Shown here piece by piece: positions 1 through 10,921 of a DNA stretch of 64,000 nucleotides. A program made the translations under genes and the position numbers. Numbering within the stretch: position 1 is the stretch's first letter; each line of letters starts with the position of its first letter. The stretch comes from Anticarsia gemmatalis. Lineage: Eukaryota > Arthropoda > Insecta > Lepidoptera > Erebidae. The stretch lies in contig NC_134745.1 in the NCBI RefSeq assembly GCF_050436995.1, forward strand, positions 5,580,001-5,644,000, read 5' to 3'. A model generated the notes under the pieces. The model was not told where the DNA came from, ran no database searches, and saw only the letters and a list, made by a program, of their open reading frames with translations.

Positions 1-2724
1 AATTAATTTTACTAGCTTGCAAGTCTAACCTTCGGTGTCATCATGGTAGACGTTTGTAGATTGTAATTTTCGTGAAAATTATTAACACTCTGGAATATTT
101 TGAGGGTGGCTTATCTCTGCCAGCGAATTATATGCTTAAAACCTAGAGCTATATTTCCTGTTAAAGTTACCTGTATTAAAAAACAGATAATCTAACTGAG
201 AAGAAAAATATTCGGAATTTTGATCGAAAATACTCTCGGAAAAAACTTTTTCCCTACATAAACACTTTCAAATCCTAACAAATAGCCAAATATAACCCAT
301 ATAGGTATGAATGTATGTAAGATTTAGTTTCGACGATTATGCAACAGCCAGTGAATAGAACTTTGAACACTTCGAATACATGAATATCGCTTTAAGCTGC
401 ATATAGTTGAGAAATATACAGTGGTAACTAGCAAAAGCTTAGTGTTGAACCTCTGACGTTTGCATGAGATGTATCTGTTCTTTGATCTACGTAGCTTGTT
501 CTAAACTAGGTACACTGAGCCTCACTTAGTACATCAATTTGAAAGTGATATTGTTATCAGACGGCCTTTAAAAAAACAATAATTGTAATAGAGATTCTAA
601 GAACTGCGTTAGGTTAGTAGTGATTTGGGAACCTACACATGAAAGCAATCAGTAAAGAAACACTAATTTTTGCATGCGTTGAATGTGAATTTTAAATTTG
701 TAGTTTTTAGAAATGCATAAAATTTTGCGGTTCAAGATAACCTTTATTCTTTCTTCTTATAAAACATGCATTAATATAAACTTCACAGAAAACCCTTTCG
801 TCGTGATTCTATTCCACGAAAACCAGTTCAATACATTTATTTATTTTCAGCACTGACAGACAGACTGACAAACGATCCCATTTATTTTATTTCGCCCCTT
901 TTTGCAAACAATAAAAATGTAGGAAACCATAAAGAGACTTGATCATAAAATTTATTTGGGTTATTGCAAAGTCGTGTTAGTTCAACGATATTAGAACATT
1001 TTATGAATAATTATGTTCCAAATATCACATTCCGATCTCTTTAGTCGTTCTTTTTTTATTATCGTAGCGTTTAACTTGATCAATTTATCAAATGATCAAG
1101 GAAGAGCCAACCTTAAGTGACAAGTGTCCGTTTAAAATATAGATGTTTTATGGTAATCTGATAAATTTGACGCAATAAAGATATAATTAATTATTAGGTC
1201 TAGGTGATTGAAAAAGACTGATGAAAATGTTTGGAATTTTTGTTGCACATAGTATTTGTATCATTGGTCGAATCGATATTTTTGTAAACCCCTTGGGATT
1301 CTAAGCTCGAGCATATTAGTTGACTATGTGAATTCAGATTTCAGCCTGACAGTGATTAGTTGCAGATCTGAGAATTACTCTTTGTTTTTACTTAAAATCT
1401 ATCAAGCTATGAACGTAAGTTATTTGGCGGTTGAAATGAAGTTAGCTCTCACTAAGATTTGTATACATACGCGTGATTAGCCCTTTACGAAAATAGTTGC
1501 TAGCAGATGATGCACATTTGATTAATTTCATGTAAAACAATAAGAAAATACGGTATTACCGGTCTATTTGTTAGACTAAGGATGTCACACTGCAGTTCTC
1601 GAGTTCAAAAGTGTTTATTCGCGAGAATTGATTGATTGCTTAAAGCACTTACTAAGGCTGGCCCACAAGCAAAGCAATAAGACGTACATTATATATGTAT
1701 ATGTGATCTGATACTGAGCATAAGCTTCAAGTTTCTAATTGATTTGGATAAGCCATTAAGCCTCGTTGATGGATGCGTTATGTGTTTACAGAACCACTAT
1801 AAGCTGTTCGTGTTTGAACACCTCTGACATACATAATGTATGTATATCAGAATCATATTATTGAATCCAAACATTCGACGCAAATCCGTGGTAGCGTGTA
1901 TGTAAATTAACCGTGTTTCAGTTGCTTTTAGAGGAAGAAATGCTACGAGAAAGGAATGAAATGATAGCGAGTATTTTTCGTCGGTGATATTTTTCGTGTC
2001 TAAACAGAACATGATTTTGAGGCCCGTAGCATAATGAAAATTAACACATTATTGGTTTTTTATATAGAGGTATCGTAGAGTTTTAGCATTGCTATGAGGT
2101 ACAATTTTTTTTACTTATCCATTTTATAGGTACGTTAAATTATTACTAATTACTTAAAATACTATTAGTCAACGCATCTTCATTTAAAAAAAATATACTT
2201 CTAAAATAAATTTAAAAAATGTCATTAATAAATTATGTATTTATTTGTCAGTTATAAATTAATAATTATGTTATCAAACCTATTGAAAGACTTGTCAGGA
2301 ATTTTATTTAAAATCATAAAATTAAGACGTAAATATTTATAAAGACAAACTAATTAATGAGCCAAAGCTAATCAACGGTTATAACAGCAATTTCACACGA
2401 TTTCTTTCTAGAAGATTCTCTTCGATTCTTTAATACAACATTCTTAGCCTGTTTAACATCCTGTTTACATTTCCACACAAGTTTGAATCCCACTACAAAA
2501 TAATGATAATTAAATTAACATTTCTCAAGTTTATGGCCTTTCTACCGTGCGTGGGTGTACCATTCTTTCTGCAAGAATCAAGGTGGCGTGTAGGGCTGTC
2601 ACGCCACGGTGCAAGATTGACAAATAATTATAATGCGTAGGCTTTACATTTCGATGATTAGATCGTTATAGTTTTGTGTTTAGGTACTTATATAAAACGT
2701 AAGGCAAACAAACGTTACAAATTT
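1..2724. other. AT-rich non-coding stretch, nothing recognised
   Basis: I see no coding region, RNA gene or known repeat here. The longest open frame is 74 codons (1256-1480, + strand). Its composition is the same as the surrounding AT-rich DNA and it resembles no protein I know. Stop codons are frequent in all six frames. Small divergent repeats could be missed by eye. Confidence 0.5.
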
Positions 2725-2890
2725 ACGGCCTCCGGGGCGCAGTCGTTAAAGCTGTCGCCACGCCACTACCAGTGCGTCGAGAGGTCATGGGTTTGATTCC
2801 CACAAGAAACAAGTATTTGTGCGATCCACAAATAGTTATTCCAGGTCTAGTTGTACTTCTTGTCCGTTGTTTGTAATTTTGTAAAAACCT
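2725..2890 (+). mobile_element. tRNA-derived SINE
   Basis: The head has an RNA polymerase III internal promoter. A box A-like GGCGCAGTCG lies near 2736 and a box B-like GGTTTGATTCC at 2790-2800, one base from the usual GGTTCGANTCC. The spacing fits a tRNA gene. After the tRNA-like head comes a tRNA-unrelated body containing GCGATCCACAAATAG and a stretch around TTGTCCGTTGTTTGTAA, a layout I recognise from SINEs that are abundant in moth and butterfly genomes. A copy of this kind does not encode protein and depends on LINE enzymes to move. The 3' limit is uncertain because no clean tail or target duplication was found. A real tRNA gene is unlikely, because the acceptor stem cannot be closed. 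Confidence 0.8.
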
Positions 2891-5183
2891 AAAAAACTTA
2901 AAAATATTTTTGAAAGTAATCTTAATAACTCTGTTTTTTTGATAATTTGGACAGACAATATTTGACAACCCTACTTAGAAAAACAATAAAACTAAGTACG
3001 ACAGTAACAAAAACAAGCTACGAAACTCATACGATCTCTATTTCTCGATACCAAAATCAACATCTACATGCATAAATCGAATCGATTAAGCAATAATTCG
3101 CGTCGGCGTGCACCACACTTAGGCTTAGATTTACCGTACTCGATCGGACAATCGACAAACCGCTGCCATTATATCTAGTGTACCCCAATATTTATCAACA
3201 TGTTGGTGAAAACCGCTGCTACAGTGTTGCGTTGCGCTGCAAATAACAGATAAGCACGTCCCGTAGCCACAACGCTCCGTGCTCCACGAAATAAATGCGT
3301 GATTTATGATTTTAGTGCACAAAACCCACGCGGCCAAAGCCTGAATGCTCCTCTGATTGGGGAATTCGTATCCGGGTAAGACTCGTAAGATTAAATTGCA
3401 TCGAGACGATATTGGTCGCCAAATTCTTTACTTTTTTATTCTTATTCTTGAGGGCGAGGCGTTAAAATTCTTTTTATTAGCGCGGGAACTAATTTTGGGT
3501 TGGGTAATGATTCGATTTGATTGTAGCTGTGCAATTTTATGTTGTACATTCTATTATGATTTTAAACTTACGGTATTTTATGTGTAATTGGTACTTAACT
3601 GAATATTATCATGTAATAAAATTTTAATGGGAATGCCAAAGTTTTAAAAAGACATACACGAGCTTGATGCATACAGTGTAGTACGACTCTACGTGGTACA
3701 ATTACTGATACATATAATGTGAACTTATATAGGTATTTTAAGTTGAAACTTTTGAAAGGATAGTATGTAGGTCCTATTAAGTTTGGGTAATGGGTATCCT
3801 ACAATTTTCGGATAAGAGTAGGGTAAACTCTATACTCTCTATACTCTTCACGCTTAAAAATAATATATAATTGGTTTGATAGTTTCCGACTTATCATCCT
3901 CAAAGAGACAAAGTTATATTACGTATGTAAGTATAAAATTGCATAACATACCTTTACCAAGAAAACCTAATAAAACCTGCTGATAAATTAATAATTTCCT
4001 TCACATCGTCATAAAACTATGATATATAAACGACTTAATGTAAATAATACTAACTGTCAACACGTTGTATGGATGTAGTAATATTGATTTATACACTAAT
4101 AAACAAGTAAACAATTTTTTTTAATAGGGACTTTGTTGAATTACTAAATTGATTTTTGGGTATTGCGTCACGAACATCTTTAGAGACTATAATCATCTGT
4201 CATTTTAAGGTGTCGATCACTCGCTGTTTCTGCGTCTAAACAAATTTCAGGCCAGTACAATAACGAATTCTAAAGTTAATCTTATAAATAGTAAAATAAA
4301 GAAATAATTATTGTGCCTAACAAGAATAAAAACGTTTTCAAACTTACTAACTCTAACAAAAATATGTGAGTAAGCCTTTTGCTTACTTATTTTTACAAAT
4401 AACAGATACTGAATTCGAAATTCAACCTTTGAAAATATGAATAGTGGTAACCGCGTCGATCCAACGCGCTACGGACAATACGATCGTCATAGAAAACAGA
4501 TGACGGACATCGTCAAACACTACTCATAAAGTAACAATATCAATAGATGAACTTAGTTATGTAACAATTCATTCCTTTATAAGTAACATTGTAAGCAATA
4601 CAGTTGTTTATAAACGTCCTTTGGAAAGGTCAGATGCGTAGGAGATGCTATTGCTCACATGCGTCTGTCATAATAAGTATGTTGGTACTTAATAACATAA
4701 TATTATTGAAAGAGATATGAATAATATGAATATGAGTGATATTAAAACGTACGGTGGTAATATAATTATTAGGTACAACACGTCCCAACGTTTTTAGGGA
4801 TTAAGCAATGTTAGTATTAGGTCACATTTTCATAACCAGGCCTATTCCACTTGACCTTCTCAACGTGAAAAAAAGATGCTCTTTCAAAACACGTAAGCAA
4901 TATTTTTGATAAAAACATTATTAGCACCTCAATACATCGAGTTCTATGATTAATATCCAATATGCGATTCTGGGATTCACACGCATACATTGATGTTTCA
5001 ACTTAAATCCGCGATAGCCAGCCAACAATCAGACGGTGCAACCTGACAATGCATCCAAAAACAGGTAAATAATGTATGTTACTATGATCGTGAGAATCCC
5101 TAAAATAAAATAAGTGTGCACTGCAACTATTGTCAGTAGCGGTAAAACATTTTCATAAACGCGTTATTATCATTCAAACTGTT
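2891..5183. other. Non-coding stretch with one GC-richer island (about 3090-3420)
   Basis: No gene is recognised. The patch at roughly 3090-3420 is visibly richer in G, C and CpG than its surroundings and carries short open frames on both strands (68 codons on -, 76 on +), none of which resembles a known protein. It could be a regulatory element or a diverged repeat. The rest is plain AT-rich sequence apart from a small hairpin at 4369-4387. Confidence 0.4.
4369..4387. repeat. Short perfect hairpin
   Basis: AGTAAGC, loop CTTTT, GCTTACT: a 7-bp perfect stem with a 5-base loop. No poly-T or gene context makes it a terminator, and its function is unknown. Confidence 0.5.
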
Positions 5184-5318
5184 CTACGAGTATAAAAAAA
5201 ATAAATTTAACCCATTAATGTCCCACTGCTGGGCAAGGGTCTCCTCCCGTAATGAGGGAGGGGTTAGGCCTTGAGTCCACCACGCTGGCCAAGTGCGGGT
5301 TGGGGACTACGAGTATAA
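5184..5318 (-). mobile_element. 5'-truncated LINE 3' end with 12-bp target site duplication
   Basis: The insert (5196-5306, about 111 bp) is flanked by perfect 12-bp direct repeats CTACGAGTATAA at 5184-5195 and 5307-5318. Read on the minus strand it runs through TGGCCAGCGTGGTGGACTC and CCCTTGCCCAGCAGTGGGAC to an A/T-rich tail that meets the duplication. This is the layout of a LINE copy truncated at its 5' end. I recognise the core as the 3' end of a non-LTR retrotransposon common in Lepidoptera. The RTE clade is my guess. Related fragments lie near 8.5 kb (opposite strand) and 19.9 kb. The perfect duplication suggests a fairly recent insertion. Confidence 0.85.
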
Positions 5319-8300
5319 TATAACTATTTAACTGGAAAAGCAGAGATCACAACATTTCGCAGAGCCCATAAGCTTTATACGTAAAAGCGGTGACGACGTT
5401 ACAATGATTATGTAAGCATCGTTTTATCAATTGCACTATCAATTATCACAGTACATTGAATCGCTGCCGAGTTACGCAACGTTACCAAGAAAAACAAACT
5501 ACTAGTTTACAGGAATGTAGAAATGCAAAACATCTAATATTGTGTTGATTGAATTAATATCGCATTTAGAACTAAAATGACACACCACCTGTGGCTAAGT
5601 CAATGACTAGTTTATACATGTGTCGTCTTTGTGTTACTTAGAATTTATGTATAATCTAGAAATCTTACCCGGTTCTTGAATGCTCTCGAAGAAATAGGTA
5701 AAAAATATCAATATTTTTTTCTAATTTTGATTTCATCCAAAATGTTTGTATCTGGCGGAGTGAGTGTGTGAGTGGCGGGGTGTTAGGAATAGGCACGAAA
5801 AAGGCAAATCTAATTTTCAATTATATTCAAACCGCCACCATATCCAGATGCACTTTACCTAACTATTTTAGTTCCCAAAGTGAATGCAATGTAAAGTAAT
5901 TGGTGCACAAAATGCTATCAAAAAAGGTACCTGCACACAATGTAACTAACGAGAGTCGACAGGTGTCTCAACCCCCCAAAAGAGTTTGATATTAAGAACC
6001 AAGAGGTCAATAGGACAAACATATCAATAGAATTATTTAAAAGATCAAAAACTCATACATAAACATGCACTAACAATATGCGGGGTCAACAGAAGCCAAG
6101 TAAAAAAGAAAATAATTCGAAGAAAAAAGTCATATTCAATACTTAAATTATGAATTTAGGCAAAAGAATCGACGCCTCATATGACGATTAGAATAACATA
6201 GTAAACTATTTAATTTATTGTTTTATTTTAAACAAATACTTAACATGCTGTCATTCTGATCACATAATTATTGATTTATGTTTGAGCCATTTAAAAATAC
6301 GACGAACTAAGCAAACAATAACATGTTTGTAACATAGAAAAAAAACTTCAATTAATTGAACTAATCAATAGTTATAAATTGATTTAGTTTTACAAATTAG
6401 ATGACAAAAATGGCGTCACGTTTTTGTTTAGAGTTAAAATATATGAATGTGGCTTTATATGGCTGATTGAAAATTTGTTTAAAGGCGAATTTGAACATTG
6501 GTGTAACGTCTTCCGGATATGTTTCGGAAACAGTGCCGGCAACTCAATATAGGGAGCACTGTCGATTATCAATTGCGAATAATTAGCTTACCAATAGTTA
6601 TTGAGAAGTAAAAAGATATTGTAGCGTACGCAATTGCATTCAATATTTATTTCTTTAAACCGCACATAATCTCGGATTTCTTTACGCATACGAACACGCG
6701 GATTAACGGTAATCACAACCATTTTTTCTTCATTAGAATAACTTTAATAACTTTCTCGCTATCCAATAATAAAAATCTGTTTCAATACAGCAAACAAAAT
6801 AAACAAGAACAGTTATTTTCCGTGGGTAAGTAAAAAACTGTATTAAAGTAAACATACGAGTGTCAATGACCATGTTATTTTTATAAATTGCAATACACTT
6901 ACCGATCCACTTACTGAACGTGATCAAATCAATACGAGGCCGTTATATGTAACGGAATTTCTAAATTTTCATATTTATTCACTTGTGGCGAATTCTTGAA
7001 GTTTTTTTAACATTTTAATATTGTTAACCCACTTTACAGGTCCTGTATAACTTCAGTAAACGATGTAATCTTTGCGTGGAAATTATAAAATGAAAATATA
7101 CATACGTAAAATATTGTCAAAGTATTCTAACGTGAAAATATTTCAATAATGGTTATGTATATACAATAAAAAGATAATAATGTTTGTAATATCTTATTTA
7201 TAAACTATAGAAATCGCCCGCTCTGCAAATAATTTAAAAGTAAATACGAGATAAATACGTGCTACGACTTTATTTTATGTCACAAAAAAATACATTATTT
7301 TAAATTCTAAATTCAAACTTTTATTTTTCCGTGATTTAGCGAATTTATTAAAATTTCCTGTATAATAAAATAAAACCTTTTTGCTAGTCGGAATAATGTT
7401 CTTGTAATACTGGATAACATTCGTCAAAAACATGCCGAACGCCATTAAAGTTTTATTTTTAATTTTATTTTTCTACCATTTAATGGTTTCCATATTTTTC
7501 TAGTCAAGTTTCAGTCAGATATTTTCACTGCTGTTTTTGTGGAACCTTTTTGGTGTGTTTTAATGAATTATTATTAACAATAATTTTGAACTCGTTATGT
7601 AAGATTTATATTTTTGTTTAAGTGCTACCATTACTATGTTCGTTTCATTATTTTTTTAATCTTAATTCTAGGTATAAAAAGTTATAGTGGTGGTAGTAAG
7701 TAACATTGAAAGTGTTTTCTTTTTCGTCGAAATAAAAGCATTTTTTGTTTCAGTACCTAGCACAATCAACCGAAACAGAAGCAACAAAATGAATCGTAGC
7801 TAGTTAAATATAAATATCGTTACAGTCATAAATAAGGCTATACCAATAACTAATTATAATAAATAACTCAAATAATGGCTATTTCAAAGATATTTTGCAA
7901 CTCGATACTACAAAAAATAGTGATGCTACGCTGTTCAAACAAAATTGCAATCCAACTTCCATAAATTATTGGTAATCGTTTCATTAATATTTCTCCAAAG
8001 CGTATATTTCATTAATCATGTTATTTATTCTTTCTTTTTATGTGCTCAATACATTTCAAAGTTTAATTAAAAACTAGCAATTTTAGCATTTGCGATTTCC
8101 GTATTGTTATGAACGGAACGCCAATGATAATAAAATCTATCATTGAGCGATTGGATTGCAATTTTAAATATTTATTAGCTTTTATATTTTGTTCACGATG
8201 ATAGCTCATGATGAATGCTAAAGGAAGATTTTTCTATTATGATGTTTTCGTGGATTTGTTTGCAGTTCGTGTTTATTTACCTTTATTGCGAAGTTGCTAT

Positions 8301-8485
8301 GCTCCCAAAATAAAATATACGCCTTAAATAAGTAACTCTATTCTAATTTCAGTATTCGTAGATGTCTTCAAGCTAACGCGGATTGCAGTTGCAAAATACA
8401 GTTGAGGTAAACCATAATATAAATAATAGACATAGGTTCTACTATTGAAAATTGATAATTAAATAGACATATTGTATTTTATATG
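5319..8485. other. AT-rich non-coding stretch, nothing recognised
   Basis: No open frame longer than 64 codons and no recognised repeat. Poly-A/T runs and short A/T palindromes are frequent, as expected for this composition. Confidence 0.45.
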
Positions 8486-8552
8486 TAATAGACCTAACCC
8501 TTCCCTCAACTCCGGAGGAGAGCCTTGCCCAGCATTGGTACTGGCCAAATAA
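8486..8552 (+). mobile_element. LINE 3'-end fragment (same family as the 5.2 kb copy)
   Basis: The stretch GACCTAACCCTTCCCTCAAC, then GGAGGAGAGCCTTGCCCAGC, is the same core as the minus-strand reading of the insertion at 5.2 kb, with several substitutions. It has neither the expected A-rich tail nor a visible target duplication, so it is an older or rearranged fragment. A 83-codon frame across it on the minus strand is an accident of the repeat. Confidence 0.65.
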
Positions 8553-9738
8553 TCTATTTAAAAATATTTGTGGATCAATGCACAAAAACTTGGAACATTT
8601 TCCCAAAATTATATTATCTTTACTGCAAGTCAGTATGAGTAAGATATACGTAGAAGGCAACCTGATTAGATGTTTCAAGTGACATTGTAGCACGGAATTC
8701 CCAGCTCAGTGTGACTAAGAAACTGTTCTTAGTAGCTAAACATATTAAACATGAAATATATTACAATGTTTACTTTAGATCTCTAGATTCAAAGATGTGT
8801 TAACAACTTATTAGGCGATTAGCACTTATGATTATGACTTGTTAAGTTGGTAAGACCGTTGCCACATTGATAGAATTTTCAGAGCGCATTATTTTATTTA
8901 TGGCTGGATTTTATTTACTTTAATTTATTATAGAAAAATATATTATGTATGCACCGAAAAAAGTTTCAAGCGAGCGAGCAAGGTACAATAGTTAAATGAC
9001 ATAATATAGATAAATTTAAATACCCGGTAAAATAACAATGTTCGTAGAGTATTTGTAAATGCGCTACAATTCAGTCGAGCACAAATATCAGTTTGTTAAA
9101 TTGACTCTTCTCGCTAAAAATTATTGCTGCACTCACATCGCTACTATAAAGTAAAAATACCGCCAATAACATTCAAAGCGTGCTGATGAAACGTTCCAGG
9201 AATCAAGGAGATCAAAAATACAAGTTGTAAAGTTAATCGTTTGAACGTCAATACAAGCGAAGCGTTTTACCAACCGATCGAGCTCAATCTGACATCGTAG
9301 AAAGCTTTGCTAGCTTTATATTAACTTGCATAACTCTGCACTACTGAGACTGTAAATAAAACTTCCTGAACGAGAAGTTTTTCTAAGAATATTGTTTGTA
9401 GCCCGGTGTCCGCTAAATAGATTGCTAGTTTCTAGATTTTCTTGTAAACTGCATTCTGGAGATATCAGTTGGAATGTAAATGCATATATTAAAATACTTA
9501 CTCACTTCTAAGAGATGATAGCGATTGATGTGTCTTTTATTTCAAAAATACATTACAGAAAAATGAAATCGAGCATGTATGAAAAGGGCAAAATTTTTTA
9601 CGCATGGATTTTCTGCCCTGAATTTGTCTCAAAACTTATGCAAAAGCTTATTAGAAAACAAAAAAACATTTCAGTTACTTCTTATAAATTTTTTTTTATG
9701 ACAAACACAATTCTCAAAACTAATGCTTAACATTTCAA
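8553..9738. other. AT-rich non-coding stretch, nothing recognised
   Basis: No coding or repeat feature recognised. A 71-codon frame (9515-9730, +) has the lysine/phenylalanine-rich composition of translated AT-rich DNA and is not supported as a gene. Confidence 0.45.
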
Positions 9739-10921
9739 TCTGGGGGCACGGAAGTGCCCCCGCAAGTCGAGCAAAAAAAAGCGGCACGGCCGTACCATCC
9801 TTTTCTCGAAGCAATTCGGGCTATTTTCGACCCCCCTATAATGTCGTTGTGGAGAAAACAAGAAGCCTGAATTTTCAGCAACTAATTATTCATTGTATAA
9901 AGACGGTATATTTAAAATTTCAGTCAATTTGGACCAGTAGTTTAAAAATGACAACTTGTTAAAATTTTGAATTTTGTCACTCACTGAATCACTGATTCAC
10001 TGACTCACTGACTCACCGATCATCAAAAGTCTAAGGTACTTCTAGCAGACTTAGAAACTTAAAATTTAGAATATAAATAGGGTTTAGTGTCTTAATCATG
10101 GGAAAAATTCAATATTTTCTAATTTCGGTCCAGTTTTCTAAATACACTAACTGCAACATTAACTTTGTAATCCCATATAAATGTATAAGATTACAAGATT
10201 ACATTTGCAGTTAAGAATCATTATTACTGTAGAAAATAATAAATAATAGGTGTAGATAGGTACATACTATATGAGGCATAACGGGAGGGGGTATAAGGTG
10301 GGTAAGGGTGCTTAGCCCATGAAAATGAAAAACATTCTCATAGGAAAATATGTTGAATTATAAGAAAAAACGTCTTTCCATACAAATTGGACTTATGTTC
10401 GTTCTACAAAAAGAAGTGAGATGCAACCAAAAACATTCTGTAAAAACCTCAAGTCTCGCAGCTCAGTCTTTCTAGCGTAAAAAGTGGTGAGATCTATATA
10501 ATACCAAGTCGATTAATCTATTTCGTCTCTACTTAAAGGACCTTCTGTCTTAAGTTATTACATAAGTTATTATCATGCCAATATTTAAAATATTTTACGT
10601 TTAAAACAAATAAATCGACTTGGTCATCGCATGAAAACACAAATTCGCCATTAAAATTTCAGTAGCATTAACATTCTTGTCGTGCTGTGTACTGTAATAC
10701 ATACAAATCATGTGATGGCCAGGTCGGTCTATTTGTTTTAAACGTAAAATATTTTAAATATTGGCATGATTATAACTTATGTAATAACTTAAGACAGAAG
10801 GTCCTTTAAGTAGAGACGAAATAGATTAATCGACTTGGTATTATATAGATCTCACCACTTTTTACGCTAGAAAGACTGAGCTGCGAGACTTGAGGTTTTT
10901 ACAGAATGTTTTTGGTTGCAT
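9739..10921 (+). mobile_element. FB-1 repeat, copy 1 (full length, diverged subfamily)
   Basis: The left end is the perfect hairpin GGGGGCAC-GGAA-GTGCCCCC (9742-9761). A palindromic GGCACGGCCGTACC follows about 20 bp inside. Next come ~650 bp without coding capacity, including a TCACTGA-like array (9977-10018). The right end is a large inverted repeat: arm 10421-10634, 73-bp loop, arm 10708-10921. The arms are 214 bp each with only six mismatches (10571, 10613, 10615, 10620, 10624, 10629), so the outer 150 bp pair perfectly. Both arms carry a 16-bp segment, AGCTCAGTCTTTCTAG, that the other three copies lack. The left flank ends in A before TC. The element encodes no protein and must be non-autonomous. 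Its class is open: the GC hairpin end recalls Helitrons/Helentrons, but there is no CTRR terminus. Confidence 0.9.
9742..9761. repeat. Terminal GC hairpin of FB-1 copy 1
   Basis: GGGGGCACGGAAGTGCCCCC: 8-bp perfect stem and 4-base loop at the extreme end of the element. The same 20 bases are present in the other three copies (starting 44959, 51261, and on the minus strand ending 50000), although the surrounding DNA has diverged. The hairpin is probably recognised by the mobilising enzyme; that is inference. Confidence 0.9.

Noticed and set aside
2725..2800. Possible tRNA gene, from the A and B boxes
   Set aside because: No acceptor or anticodon stem can be formed properly, and the sequence continues into a SINE body. 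It is a tRNA-derived SINE head.
9470..9480. TGGAATGTAAA, equal to the start of miR-1
   Set aside because: Only 11 bases match and no hairpin is visible around it.
9977..10018. TCACTGA-like array inside FB-1, considered as a CRISPR-like or satellite array
   Set aside because: There are no spacers, the units are 4-8 bases, and it occurs at the same internal place in every FB-1 copy. It is a simple-sequence part of the element.
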